Shown piece after piece: positions 1-11,690 of a stretch of DNA of 64,000 nucleotides. The translations under genes and the position numbers were made by a program. Position 1 is the stretch's first letter. The number at the start of each line of letters is the position of its first letter. This stretch comes from Dendrobium chrysotoxum. Taxonomy: Eukaryota > Streptophyta > Magnoliopsida > Asparagales > Orchidaceae. The notes under the pieces are model-generated. The model was not told where the DNA came from. It saw only the letters and a list, made by a program, of their open reading frames with translations, and did not search any database. Where the stretch lies: assembly GCA_019925795.1 (NCBI GenBank), contig CM034305.1:55850573-55914572 (forward strand). The letters run 5' to 3'.

Positions 1-1739
1 GTCTAAATATTTGAAGTATATTATTTGATTTAAAATAATTTTAAAATAAGTTTATTTTAAAATTATTAAATTAAATTGATTCATTTTTAACTAATTAATA
101 CTATTAAAATATCAAAATTTTATATTTTAAAATTATTCAAAAATATATTAAATATTTTGACTTAACGTTAATTTTAAAATAAAGTTTATAAAATTATAAG
201 AATTTTGATATAAAATAATAAAATTATGAAATTATAATTATTTTTTAATTTTTTATTTGAGTTTTCTGAATTTTTTTATTAATAAAAATTAAATTTTAAT
301 TAATAGAAGGGGTTTGGCGGCGCCGCCGCCGGCGCAGGACAGGTGTCACTGCCTGATTTGTTGGAGCAAACCGCGGCAATCATTATTAATGATTGCGCGG
401 CGGCGCATTAATGACCCATGATTGCGCCGCCGCGCAATCATGAGGCATTAATTACCCGCGGCTGACGCGGTTAACTTAACCACGTCAGCGGGCCGCGGGC
501 GCCGTAGGATCTCCGTGGTTCGAAGACGGACGGTCGTGATCAAGGCGGATGGTGATTAAAACGACTAGGCGGACCGCGCGGTTTGCAGAAACGGCTGAAT
601 GGCGCGATCTGGACCGTTGATCGTGCGATCGACGGTCCAAAACGCGTACATTTCATGCATGGGCGAACTGTGCCCTAGAACCGATTTTTTGGCTCGTTCT
701 CTCAGCTCACTCAATCAAATGAATTGAAATTTAAAACATAGGTTGAGATGATGAACAGAAGCAATGTGGGCGTGTTTGTTTCGCTTGAAAAGTGCTTTTT
801 AAAAAGCTAATTTGAACTAAGTGGTTTGAGCTAGGGTTGAGCTTTTTACCTAATCCACACGGTGGATTCAGAAGGTCTTTGGCTCTCTGAATTTGTTGAC
901 TGTCCACGCTAGTTTTCCTAGTTGAACTCGTCGTCTGAAACACGCTCGATCGAGGGGAATAAGCCGTGGACGGAATTGGGCTTGAGTTCGCCGGAATCCA
1001 GTCGCCGACGGGATTTGACCGGCTGGATTTCGCTTGGAAAGTGAGGGGGAGTCTCTGGGGAGCTCAAGGAATTTGGGGGCTGGGCTTGGAGAGGCTTGAA
1101 GAGTGAGAGAATGTGTGTGTTAGAATGAGAGCTCAAAACAAGGTATTGCCCTATTCAAACATCTCCAGGTAGCTTTGACGGCCAAGATTGCTTTGGTTGT
1201 GTTCTAGGATGCTGCCAAATGTCCCAGGGGTTGTTGGGAGCAGGAGGGATCAAAGGACACAAGGACAAATGACATGTAAAGGTCATTTTGTCCCTTTGTG
1301 GCCATGTGGAATGATTGGGAGCTGTTTGATTTTAATCTAAGGGCTTGAAATCGTCCTAAGAATGTTCTGGAAGGAGTCTTAAAAGCTGGTGTTAAAAGGA
1401 GTTTGAGTTAAATGGGTTTAATTAAGGATTTGAGTTGCTTGGAGGCTACTTTGACCCACCATTGACTATTTGACCAGTCAATGGGTTAAGGTGGTTGATG
1501 TGGCAAATAGAGGGAGTTCAATTTGCTGGTGAAGTGATTTAAGAGAGAATTAGAGACTTGCAAGTTGAGATTTGAATGTATAAGGTGGATTTGACCAAGT
1601 CAAATCAAGGTAATTTGACTTCAAACATGTTTGAATACACTTGAACCTCTCTTTGATATAAGTTTAAAGATTTGGAGATTTAGAGAACTTGAATTAGATG
1701 GTTAAGTTGATTTTGAGTTAAATGAGTCAAGTTTGACTA

Positions 1740-2540
1740 GATTTGGACTCAGTTGACTGGGTCAACTGTTGACTGGGTCAATGGGTCCAGTCAAATCCAA
1801 ATCCTTGGGGAATGTGATCAAAGAAGTTTGAATGAGTTTGAAATCGATCTGGAGCTTGATTGGGTTTAAATGAGCTTAAGGGTTGAGAGTGGTCAACTTG
1901 AGTTGACTTGGTCAACCAGGTTGACCCAGGGCCAGGATTTGGGCTGAATCAATTTCAAATAAAATTTGAGGTCTGGCAGAAGTGGTTTGAGGGTTTGAAT
2001 AGGTCATTTGGGTCAAATCACCTATTTGAACCCTTAATGGGCTTAATGGGTCAACTAGGTTGACTTGGTCAACCAGGTTGACCCAGGGTCAAGGATTGGG
2101 TCCAATCAATTCAGAACGTCATTCTGAGTCTACTGGTGGTGGTCTCAAGATCTGGAGAGGTCATTTGATCAAAATGACCTATTTGGGCCCTTAATGGGCC
2201 TTTTAGGTCAACCCTGGTTGACTTGGTCAACCAGGTGGGTCCAGGGTATGGAAATGGGTTCAACAGATTTGAAATGACATTTGGAGACCAATGGAGGTGG
2301 TCCCAAGGTCAGAGGAGGTCATTTGGTCAGAATGACCTGTTTTGACCCTAAAGGGGCCTTCTAGGTCAACTAGGTTGACTTGGTCAACCAGGTTGACCCA
2401 GGGGCTGGTTCTGGGTTCAATGGGTTTGGTTTGACATTTAAAACTTGCTGGAGGTGGTTGCATTTGATTTGGAGCTCATTTGATCAAAGTGACTATTCAC
2501 ACCCCATAGGGGTATTTTGGTCATTTTGACCCCTGGTCAA
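1740..2540 (+). repeat. Degenerate ~155-160 bp repeats with ggttgacttggtcaacc palindromes
   Basis: The motif ggttgacttggtcaacc (a near-perfect 17-base palindrome) followed by aggttgaccc recurs about every 155-160 bp, at roughly 1895, 2055, 2215 and 2370. Each occurrence is preceded by text like cctatttgggcccttaatggg. The same array occurs in the Y copies near 53030-53530 (plus) and about 42480-42670 (minus). It is an internal LTR minisatellite that could form hairpins. Confidence 0.7.
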
Positions 2541-2989
2541 CTGGGGGTCAAATTGAATCCAACAAAATGCAGTTTAATGCTCAATAAGTCATAATCAAGG
2601 GTCTGGAGGTAATTGGAGGCTTTGGAGAAAGCTCCAGGGTCAAAACCCACTGGGTGGTAGGTCCAGTGGCATAGACTGTAAATATTTGAAGGTTTTACAG
2701 CCTTTGGATTTCAATTCAGTTTCTGGGGTTAGAGATCTCAGAATGAGCTCAAATTTGGAGGGTTACCTCTAGAGACATGTCACATCAGTGTGGAACTGAC
2801 AGATCTTGAATCAGAGGTCATTTGATAGGGTTTTGAGGTGTTCAAAAATTAACTGGAAAAGGCTTTCAGGACTTAGACCTTTAGCCTTGGATTTGAATCT
2901 GGAAATCTGGTTTTGAATTGGATTTTGAGCTTGAATGATAGGATTTGGATTAAGTTTAGATTGAATTGGAGTTCAGATTGATCTAGAAG

Positions 2990-3560
2990 AATCCTAGGGT
3001 TTAGAATAGGTCCTAGGGTCCAAATCAGCTTAAGGGAATCCTAGGGTCTAGAATAGATCCTAGGGACTGGAGTCTGGGAAGATCCTAGAATCTAGAAGTC
3101 CTAGGGAAATCCTAGGATCTGGGGTCTAGAAGAATCCTATAATCTAGAAGAATCCTAAGATCTAGGAATCCTAAGATTCAAGATCTAGAAGGATCTTAGG
3201 ATTTAGAATAGATCCTAAAGTTTGATTTCTAGGAAGATCTTAGGGTTTGGAAGTCCTATGGCCTGGGATCTAGCATAGTCTTAGGATCTAGAAGAAACCT
3301 AAGCCCTAGACAGATCTAGGAGAATCCTAAGGTCTAAGAGGATCATATGATCTAGAATCAGGTAGAATCCTAGGGTCTAGAATAGATCCTAGGGTCTGAA
3401 GTCTAGGAGAATCCTAGAATCTAAATTTTTCTTAAATTGTATTAATCTGGGGTCAGGATTGATTTGAATCTGGATTGATCTAGGATTAAATTAATCCTAG
3501 GGTCAGGATTAAATCCTAAGGATTGGAATGATCCTAAGGTCTGGATTGGTCCTACTGAGC
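2990..3560 (+). repeat. Degenerate short repeat (agaatcctagggtctagaat type)
   Basis: More than twenty imperfect copies of a 15-30 bp motif built from aatcctaggg and tctagaa are packed into about 570 bp. The motif is rich in ctag. The same tract is present at about 54110-54700 and inverted at about 41190-41710, always directly upstream of the shared module end. Confidence 0.75.
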
Positions 3561-3647
3561 TCATACAAAAATGAGGTCAACACCTTCACATAACAAGTTC
3601 ATCAAACTCAATGTTTAAGCCAAATGTTCATAAAACAAATAAAAAAA

Positions 3648-3833
3648 CTAATCATCCTCCGTCTCCTTGCTGCCTGGTGTTTCATGTGTCTGCTCTTGAT
3701 CTTTCTTCTTTTGATTTTCATCTCTATAAGCTCGCAGTTCTGCCTGCATCTTGTTTTGTACCTTTCTCATCTCTTCTATCTCTCTCGTCAAGGCTGAAAC
3801 CAAGCAACTCCCAAAAACACAACCTAAAACCAA
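3648..3833 (-). pseudogene. Short coiled-coil fragment, possibly CACTA transposase C-terminus
   Basis: A 61-codon minus-strand frame encodes a charged, heptad-like stretch (REIEEMRKVQNKMQAELRAY at about residues 17-36) followed by a lysine and glutamate-rich tail. Such coiled coils are common near the C-terminus of plant En/Spm (Ptta) transposases, and a CACTA terminus lies 1.5 kb away at 5354. There is no diagnostic motif, so the assignment is weak. It could also be a remnant of a different gene. Confidence 0.25.
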
Positions 3834-3999
3834 GCAGCCAAGCCAAACTGAGAAGCATCAGCAGCCCAAAAACCAAAGAACCCAAGTAGCTAGCACACCC
3901 AAAGTTTGCTATGTCAAAGCACTACCTACTCATGCTCATTGGATGTCTTCCATCATAGGTTAGCATAAAAAATTCAAAAGAAACTAATCTCTGCAATAC

Positions 4000-4900
4000 T
4001 TTACTTAATATTATGCTTCTAATTTAATGGCAAAAATTCTGCACCATAAAGCATTGCAGGTCTCACCAACATTTTATAGAATTTTTCCACAAAGTGTTGC
4101 AGGTCTCATTACATATATGCTCATTTCGTATCCGGCCTTTAAGAGTAAAGCCACTAATCCACTTGAGCATCCTAATCTCTTCGAACACAAGTAATAGCTC
4201 CTACATACATATCTCTGCAATACCTAACTTAATATTATGCACCAGTATGAATGGTAAAAATTCTGCACCATAAAGTATTGCAGGTCTCACCAACATTTTA
4301 TAGAATTTTTTTGTAAAGTTGTGGACTTATCAACAAGAAGAATATCATCAATAAAAAGCATATACCATGATACAATTACCTCATGCAAATTTCTAGTTAG
4401 AACATCCATGACTAAAGAAAAAAGATATGGGCTTAAGACTGATCCTTAATGTAATCCAATTGAAATAGGAAAATACTTGGTCAAACAATCTTGTCTTCAA
4501 ACACAAGTAATAACTCCTACATACATATCCCTAATGACTTGAATAATATAAGCATCTAAGTGAGAACATCCATGAATAAAGTAATTGCAAATTTCAACTT
4601 GAACTCCCTCTCTAATCTTATCAACAAGAAGAAAATCATGAGAAATAAGCAAACACCAAGGTACATCTCTCCTACATACATATCCCTAATGACTTGAATA
4701 ATATAAGTATCCAAGTGAGAACATCCATGAATAAAGCAATTGCAAATTTTAACTTGAACTCCCTCTTTAATCTTATCAACAACAAGAATATCATGAGCAA
4801 TAAGCAAACACCAAGGTATATCCTCTTCAAAATGTCTAGTGAGAACATCAATGAATAAAGCAATTACAAATTTCAGAAAAAAATAAAACCAAACCGAAGG
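4000..4900 (-). pseudogene. LINE (L1-type) reverse transcriptase remnant with internal duplications
   Basis: Read on the minus strand, several frames recover hallmarks of plant L1-like reverse transcriptase. About 4340-4480 gives FPISIGLH, a stop, GSVLSPYLFSLVMDVLTR and then WYMLFIDDILLVD, where LFIDD is the [FY]xDD catalytic block. About 4040-4110 and 4270-4330 give KKFYKMLVRPAILYGAE, the conserved downstream segment. The part reading IPWCLLIAHDILVVD and IIQVIRDMYVG (about 4500-4880) is present two or three times in tandem with a period of about 165 bp. The downstream segment is present twice with a spacing of about 200 bp. Stops and frame changes abound, so it is dead. The RT assignment is secure, the exact borders are not. 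Confidence 0.8.
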
Positions 4901-5354
4901 GAGCTCGTCAGCAGAGGGAACTCGTCGGCGGTCGGAAGGCTCTCGTCGGTTGAACAAAGTGCGAGATCCTCGGCGGTAGGGAGCTCGTCAGCTGCCGGAG
5001 GTAGCTCATCGGTGGCGCAGCTAGTGTGTGCAGTGAGAGGTGCGATCACGAGCGAGCGTGTGCAGCGAGAGCAAACTGAAGTAATGAAGAGAAGGGCTCG
5101 GGATGGCCAATATTAGGTCAATATCTGGCGGTTATGGCCGCTAGAAAAACTTTTCACCAGCGGTTTCTGCCACCGGTAATGCGATGGTAAAACATAAAAC
5201 TGGCGGTCTTACCGGGGGTTACCATAGCACCGCTAGTTTCGGCGGTTTTTTATTAAAAATCGTCGGTACATACCGGCGGTTAAACCGTCGTTCTTACCGA
5301 CAGCTAACAAACCGCCGGTAATAGCCACCGTTAATACCTGAATTTCCTGTAGTG
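4900..5354 (-). mobile_element. CACTA (En/Spm) transposon, one terminus
   Basis: The plus strand ends tttcctgtagtg at 5354, so on the minus strand the element begins CACTACAGGAAA, the classic CACTA end. The next ~250 bp hold subterminal repeats in both orientations built on accggcggt and ccgccggta (5110-5340), as expected for transposase-binding repeats. Farther in (about 4900-5090) is a GC-rich stretch with short direct repeats of a ctcgtcggcgg type, possibly leader or captured sequence. The partner CACTA end was not found, so the left limit is nominal. The element sits inside a gypsy LTR. Confidence 0.7.
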
Positions 5355-6141
5355 AAGTATAGTAAGAAGTCCTAGTTATTATAGTATTTTTCACTAATCG
5401 TTGGCTCAATAAATAGAGTCGATACTCTTTGCCCATCAGTATAGTAATAACTCCTTTTAACTCCTAATCATTTTATCACGTGAATCAGTAGAACATAACA
5501 CCCAACTATAATATAAGGAAAATTCGTCATCCCACCATCCTACATAGGTCAATCGATCTTCAACCAATGAGTCCACAAATATTTACTTATCTTTTATACA
5601 TATTATAATAAAAGTAATAGTGACCAGCTATTACCCAAACACAAATACATTTTCATTTTCAATGGTTGTATTAATAGTATGCTTAAATAAAAATACTCAA
5701 TTTCTTTATAGTACAAATCATATAAAATTTAATAACTATATTTTACTTAATAAAATTTATAAATATTGCAGTCAAAATAATTAAGATAATTAGTACAATA
5801 ATATAAAAAATGTTGTGCAGTAAAAGTTTAATAAAGCTAAAAAAAATATAGTAAAATTAATTAAGAGGAGAAGTCTGTGGTCAAAATAAAAATTTTTAAA
5901 AATAGAGATAGGATTAGAATAACCTACTTCGATTTGAATAATTTTTGTAAAAGCAATAAAACAATTCAGAGATCAAAATTTTAGATTTTCCTTTCTCTCT
6001 TCTCCACCAAAAAAAATATATTATTTACAAGTATTGGAAAAAATAATGTGCTCTAGGCCTAACACCACAACACTCTAATTCAAACAAAAATTTAATTTTT
6101 TTTCCATTTTTTAATTATTTTTAGAAAATTGAATTGTTATA
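5355..6141 (-). mobile_element. Gypsy element 1, 3' LTR fragment (minus orientation)
   Basis: This stretch matches 9700-10474 as a direct repeat with moderate divergence. Shared landmarks are ttggctcaataaa, catgaatcagtagaa and caatggttgtattaatag. It lacks the LTR portion distal to 5355 because the CACTA element interrupts it. On the minus strand it would begin near 6141 with tataacaatt, a mutated form of the TGTAACAATT start at 10474. It is paired with the gag remnant and the other LTR to form one decayed minus-strand element. Confidence 0.65.
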
Positions 6142-6640
6142 ATCTACTCACTTTAGCAAAATATCATCCACGGTATTTTTCTTAAGGATTATAGCATTAG
6201 AATCAATATAAAACAAAGTCATTCGATCAAAATTCAAATTAAATTTAAATCAAATCAAAAGCTCATCGAATTATATAGTCATATAATTTATTCGTTCACA
6301 AGTCTTTCACTTATGCATGAAATGCCACATTCCATCATTTAAATAAATTTCTTTCCAATAGAACTCAATCTTAGGTTTTTGTCAATCTTCCAAATACTTG
6401 TTGTAAATCTGGGTTTCAAGGATTATGATTTTAATAATAGTAAATATTTCTGTTTCTGGTTGATTGTCTAATCTTTCAGGTCCGCATGATCAATTGCAAG
6501 TTCAAGCCAGCCCAAGATCGATTCAGTCTGTTTTATACTTCAGGTCCAATGTATTGTTTTCCCTTTCTTGAGATAAATATAATGTAATTGATCCTCTAGC
6601 TAAGTAACCTTGCACATACACACTCAGGAGGAGAGTTTAG
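6142..6640. other. AT-rich stretch, no gene seen
   Basis: This lies between the gypsy 3' LTR fragment and the copia LTR region. No coding similarity, tandem repeat or clear terminal structure was recognised. Part of it may be residual gypsy interior and part the 3' portion of the copia LTR. Confidence 0.4.
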
Positions 6641-8215
6641 TGAGTTAGAATTTCTGTTCATTTTTTGTTCAGATCATCCTGGACGATATTCACATCGTCC
6701 TGGATGATCCAGTGAAAAAAGAAATCCTAATTAGAAAAACCAAGTTAAGTCGATCTGATTAAGCAGATCGTCCTAGACGATCCTTGGATCGTACTGGACG
6801 ATATGCTCAAATCAGAAACTCTCAGCCACCAGATTAAGTTAGGCAAGTTTTTATTTTTAGAGATTTGGTCTGATCATCCCAGACGATACGTGTATCATCT
6901 TGCATTATTCATTATAATCATACCTAAATTAGTCTGGTGATTAAGAAAAGTAATTGAGGTCTGATTGATTCGATCATATCATCCTGGACGATCGCAGGAT
7001 CATACGGGATGATGTGTTAAAAATCCTAACCGTCCAATGCCTATAACCTGTACGTCCAGAGCTGTGTGAAAGATGATAATCCCATTTTTGAACTAATTGT
7101 ACGGGATGATACCCATATTGTCCCAGACGATCAAGTTATTTTGAAATCATCTAGCATGTTAAGACCTGTACGTCCAGAGCTGTGAACCAGACAATTTTGG
7201 CACTTTTTGAACTAATTGTACATGACGATAGACATATCATCCTAGACGATCAAGTCATTTTGAGATCGTCTAGCACACGTTCCCCTGGACGACCATAGCT
7301 GTGTTTTAGATGAAATTCTTGATTTACACTAAACATCCTGAATGATCGTTGAATCGTATGTGACGATCTAAACATCTCTTATCTACTAATCATCCAGAGG
7401 AACCAGATCATCCAGGCTGATACATGTGATTTTGAATTGGTCATACAGGATGATCGAGCGATCGTCCTGGATGATATTTAACGACCAGTTGAGATTTAGG
7501 GTAATTTTGAGCCCTCCTTTAAAAGATCTTTTTCTTTCAACAAGAAAAATCTTTTGCCACTTTCCTTACCAAAGAAAACTTAGAGAGAGAGAGAGAGCTT
7601 GGGAGAGAGAGAGAGGATCTTGTGAGGGGGAGTTTGTGAGGGATTCACAAAGGTTGCTCCAAGCAAGGATCAGAGTTATCTTCTCCAGTCGTCGTCTCTT
7701 GTCTTGCTGGTTATTCTTAGTGGGATCATTCGCAAGAAGATCCGGGTTCTCTGCCTACTTTAAGAGGAAGTAAAAGGAGTTCGGGTTCTCTGCCTGCTTC
7801 AGGAGGAAGCAAAAGGAGTTTAGGTTCTCTACCTCTTCGGGTTGGTGGAAAGGAGTTCTTATACAGGCTTCTTCACCTTGTTGTGGGAGCAAAAGGAGAG
7901 TTACTTTGTGTTAGTGCAATACCCGGAGGGGAGGCTCCGGGGAGTGGACGTAAGTCAAGTTGATCGAACTACTATAAAATCTGGTATGTTCTTTTAAATT
8001 ACTTTCCACACTTATTTTCTATTGGTGATTTTGTGATTGTTCTTATTATTCTATTATCGTTAAACATCTGCACAACATCGCATGACTGTAAAAGTTTTAA
8101 AACATTCAAAAAGATTTTCATAATCGTTATTTTGCTCTCGAATTTTTAAAACTACCAATTCACCCCCCCCCCCCCTCTTGGTTAACCTCGGGGCTAGTTC
8201 ATAAGGGCTTAACAT
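6640..8215 (-). mobile_element. Copia (SIRE-like) LTR, minus orientation, left border approximate
   Basis: On the minus strand the element begins TGTTAAGCCC at 8215 and continues ggttaaccaagagggggg and gtgaattgg, a signature seen at the start of SIRE-type copia LTRs. The plus-strand LTR at 39600 has the same opening. Both copies then share a block ending in plus-strand gaactactataaaat or its counterpart, followed by gtccactcc and a contribution from ttttgctccc. The segment 6660-7470 holds a cluster of imperfect palindromes around gatcgtcctggacgatc. The plus-strand open frame at 7426-7773 lies inside this LTR and is not a gene. The left limit is a guess. Confidence 0.65.
6660..7470. repeat. 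Cluster of imperfect palindromes, atcgtcctggacgat family
   Basis: About twenty copies of gatcrtcctggacgat-like words and their complements, with a self-complementary core, are scattered over 800 bp with irregular spacing of 25-60 bp. Sequence between the copies is not conserved. The homologous interval of the other copia LTR (about 40400-40860) has a diverged counterpart built on tcgtatagtacgat. Confidence 0.7.
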
Positions 8216-8399
8216 CCCTATCAAACTTTTAATATTGTATGTTGTGCACACGTGGCATCACTAGAGTACGTCCTATTGATGCAACAAACTACCTTTGACT
8301 ACCACTAACAACTCTTTAATTAGATTATTTGCTGACCTTTCACTATATGTTCTAGCTGCTACAATCCTCTGTCCTTTAGTCTGCCTAGACTGTCCTGCT

Positions 8400-9350
8400 C
8401 TTAAATCAATTCTTCCTCTCTATGAATAATCAACTGCCTTATGTCTCTATTTTCCACATCAAAAATACCACCTTGTCAAAAGGTAGCACTGATCTCCATG
8501 CCTCTTTCCATTATGGATGCATGCATTGAAATTACTATTAAATGTAATCGATCTAGATCCCTTCAAATCACTATATCTGCTTTTTTATTACTAGTATTAA
8601 CTCTATCCCTGCTTACTTCATCTCTAGTCCTCTTTCTATTGAAATCGTACTTGGAGCTCTCATCTACTACTAAATCAATCTCTATCAATTTGGCCCACTC
8701 TACTAGTTCAAAAAATTCTTGAATCCACTAAGGCACTAATGGATGTCTCAGCTCTCTATTCAATTCTTATAAAATTTTGTAGCACTTTTCTTCAGCAATA
8801 GGTATCAAGTGAGGAGCATATATAATAAGTGAAATAAACTTAGCCTCATACTACATCACTATTTTGTGTCCCTGCTATAACTTGATAAATACTTTATGCA
8901 ACTATCATCGGGCTGAAGGAGGTATAAACCATATTCTGAATAAAACAATACATTTATCCTAAGTGATCTCAGCATTTATTTTCCCCAAAAATTTCTCTTT
9001 ATGCTGTCCAACCCACTGGCTTTCAATCTCTCCTTCAAAGAGGAACACAACCAATGGTGCCTTTCTATTCTTTGGACATTGCATGCTATCAAAAAAATTT
9101 TTCTATCCTCAATAACTAGTCTTCTACATCTTGAGGTCCTACAGCTCTTTTGAACATCAAAGGCTTCAACCTATGTAATATCTATAAATATTTATCCCCC
9201 TCTTCTTTCTTACTCGCAAATGGCTTACTCTGAGTATCACCCATTACCTATGTTAGAACACTGGCCAATTGCATAATAGTGTCTGACGGTAATGGTACTA
9301 CAATGTATTGCTCATTTGGCACATCTTACTCTGATAGGTCCATTTCAACT
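8400..9350 (-). pseudogene. Gypsy element 1, gag remnant
   Basis: Minus-strand translation recovers a Retrotrans_gag domain broken by stops. The segments are RIEKFF then MQCPKNRKAPLVVFLFEGEI with QWVGQHKEKF (about 9000-9110), then YEAKFISLIIYAPHLIPIAE (about 8790-8860) and ELNRELRHPLV with FFELVEWAKLIEIDL (about 8640-8760). These match the order and spacing of gypsy capsid proteins, including the YxxxFxxLxxYAPHL block. Pol is not visible between this gag and the left LTR, because the interval is occupied by the copia LTR and unrecognised sequence. The element is non-functional. Confidence 0.75.
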
Positions 9351-9500
9351 ATTCAGTTTGGCATAATTCTCCCTGATCTGAATAATTCACACATGCAATT
9401 AATTATATATGCAAAATAATACACCTTAATCCACCCTATCTACCCGGCTTAAAATCAATTCCTACAGCTATAGTAATAATTAATTCTTCCAACAATATTA

Positions 9501-9511
9501 CTTTAATACCA
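9501..9511 (-). other. Degenerate primer-binding site of gypsy element 1
   Basis: The minus strand reads TGGTATTAAAG here, directly next to the 5' LTR at 9512. This resembles TGGTATCAGAG, the usual plant primer-binding site for initiator methionine tRNA, with two changes. Confidence 0.55.
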
Positions 9512-10474
9512 ATTATAATAGTATCAGTATAGTGTAGTCAGTAAAACTAGTAGTAGTAATATTAAATATGCAAAATGATAGTAAATCATTATAATATCAA
9601 TAAACCCGTACAGTAACAATGAATCTATAACATGCAGTTCAGTGGCCACACTTAAATAAGTAAGAATTTTTTGCTGTACGTTATTTTTTAGTAGTTAGAA
9701 ATCAATAATCAGTAACCGTTGGCTCAGTAAACGGAGTCATCACTCTTTGTTTATCAACATAGTAATAACTCATTATAACTCCCAATCATTGTATCATTGT
9801 ATCACATGAATCAGTAGAAAACAATACCCAATCACAGTCTTTAAAGGAAAGCATGTCGGCCCACCATATTGTAAAGGTTAATCAATCTTCAACCAACGGG
9901 TCAACAAATCTTTACTTATCTTTTACAAATATTATAATAAAATAATAACGACCAGCTGTTAACTAATCACATATACATTTTTATTCTCAATGGTTGTATT
10001 AATAGCATGCTTAAATAAAAATTCTTATTTTCTATACATATAAATCATACAAAATTCAATAACTTCTATTTTACCCAATGAAAATCATAAATATTGCAAT
10101 CAAAATATTCAGGATAATCAATACGATAACATACAAAAAGTTGTGCGATAAAAGTTCAATAAAATCAGAAAAAATATAATAAAATCAATTTTGAGGAGAA
10201 GTCAATGGCCAAAATTAAAATTTTTGAAAACAGAGATATGAATAGAATCACTTACTTCGATCTGAACAATTTTCTTAAAAGCGGCAAAGCGATCCGTAGA
10301 CCAAAAATCTAGATTTCATTTTCTCTCTCCTTCATTGAAAAAAATATAATTGTAATTGTTTACAAGTACTGAAAAAATAATGCGCTCTAGGCATGACACC
10401 GCAGCGCTCCTGTTCAAACAGAAATTCAATTTTTTTTAATCTTTAATTATTTTTCAAATATTTAAATTGTTACA
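9512..10474 (-). mobile_element. Gypsy element 1, 5' LTR
   Basis: On the minus strand the LTR starts TGTAACAATTT at 10474 and runs to the primer-binding site at 9511, about 963 bp. It is a direct repeat of 5355-6141. The gag remnant lies downstream on the same strand at the expected distance. The 3' end is not a clean CA, in line with decay. Confidence 0.65.
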
Positions 10475-11229
10475 TACCAAATGTATAATAACTTTATGCA
10501 TATAATGTATTTTATATCAAGATTTAATATGTTGACTCATGATCATTTTATACTTATTATTACTCTATTCATTTCAAATAAAATGACATAAATGTAAAAT
10601 TAATTGTTCAAATCTCCATATAAGCCTATCAAACATTTATGATAATTATATCTATCACATATCAAGAAAAATTAAATGGCTGAAATAATTTATATTTAAA
10701 GATATTAAGAGATAAAAAATATACAAAACTCAAAATTAATGAAAACAGATGTAGGGTTAATATTACCTACCATGATAAAAATAACTTTTATAATTAGGAA
10801 AATGAAAGATGTTAATCCTTGCTTTCTCTCTCCTCTCTCCACCTCTCCTCTCCTCTTCACCTCTCCTCTGTGCCTCGACCATGTAAGGAAATGGGGAGTG
10901 GGATAGGCGCGGTGAGGGTTTTGATAAATATAATGAAATATTTTATTTAAAAAAATAAATAAAATTTATGAGCTAGCATCGTAATGCTCAAATCCTCAAC
11001 AACACAGTGCTCATCAAATTACTAAACACTTGAGAGCCTGATGGCTTAGAGTTAGATAACAAACACTGCTGTGCTGCTCAATCTAAAACCCTTACATAGA
11101 GAGGGCAACATTGTTGTGTTCAAAAGCATAGTGCTGCAATGCTACTAGTCCAAAGAATTTCACATATGTAAAATTTTAAAATCATTTAACATATTATTTA
11201 TCATTTGAAAATCATAATTATGATACATC
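10475..11229. other. Non-coding, AT-rich, with a pyrimidine-rich tract
   Basis: No gene was recognised. About 10820-10870 is a ctctcc-rich pyrimidine tract. The remainder is low-complexity AT-rich sequence without obvious terminal repeats. Confidence 0.5.
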
Positions 11230-11690
11230 CAAGCAAACTTTGGAATGTCCACATAGATCAATGTCAGATGTTCCAAGAAGATTCACTGATGCACAAAAAC
11301 GTAGAGTTGGTGTTGATCCTCTGAGGCAGCCAATGTCTGTAGGATCACTTGATTACGCCGGTCCATCTATATTTATAGAAGGAGGATCATTGAAGATGAG
11401 GGGGAGTGCTAAAGGATGGAACATGTTTGACCTACAATGGGGCATTGCTGGTGGAGATCATCAAAATACTTAATTGCATGCGGTGCATTCACAAGCTTCA
11501 TATGGAATGAATATCCCAGCATGGATATTACCCTTAAGTTTGCCATCATCCACAACCTAGCAAGACTTACTCTTCTAATAATCTCAACCGGATATAGAAG
11601 CTGTAGAAGATAAGGGAGAAGGGGTGTCAGAGGAAGAGAAGCAATTAAAGAGGAGACCTCCATGAGGATCTACCAGGTATACCCTTGGCA
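11230..11690 (+). pseudogene. Plant mobile domain (PMD) protein, C-terminal fragment
   Basis: The plus-strand translation through two or three stops matches the C-terminal tail of the PMD gene at 19262-21731. Corresponding words include NIPAWILPLSLPSS (versus VPEWMSSMRLPSS), VEDKGEGVSEEEKQLKRR (versus VEQQDDEVSEEPQLQRRR) and STRYT (versus VRYTP). The upstream part is arginine-rich, as in the other tail. No catalytic or PMD core region was found nearby. The orientation is opposite to the PMD gene in the large MULE. It is probably the residue of a second MULE-PMD element. Confidence 0.6.

Larger units (their letters stand above)
1..3582 (+). mobile_element. Y module, long gypsy (Ogre/Tat-like) LTR, copy 1, 5' truncated by window edge
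   Basis: This segment is collinear with 51.1-54.7 kb in the same orientation and with 41175-44.6 kb inverted. All three copies stop at the same bases, gaggtcaaca, and the sequence beyond differs each time, so 3582 is a real element or module end. Internal order is an AT-rich start, a GC-rich block (about 310-660), a region with repeated gttgacttggtcaacc motifs (about 1740-2540) and a degenerate taggatctaga repeat (about 2990-3560). No protein is encoded. The assignment to Ogre/Tat rests on the copy at 49-57 kb, which is followed by a primer-binding site. The open frames here are short and not conserved among copies. Confidence 0.75.

Noticed and set aside
2260..2463. Frames in the gttgacttggtcaacc repeats of the Y module
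   Set aside because: The same frame at 53388-53591 is conserved only because the LTR copies are similar. It has no start context or domain.
7426..7773. 115-codon plus-strand frame
   Set aside because: It lies antisense within a copia LTR, with no domain and no counterpart in the second LTR.
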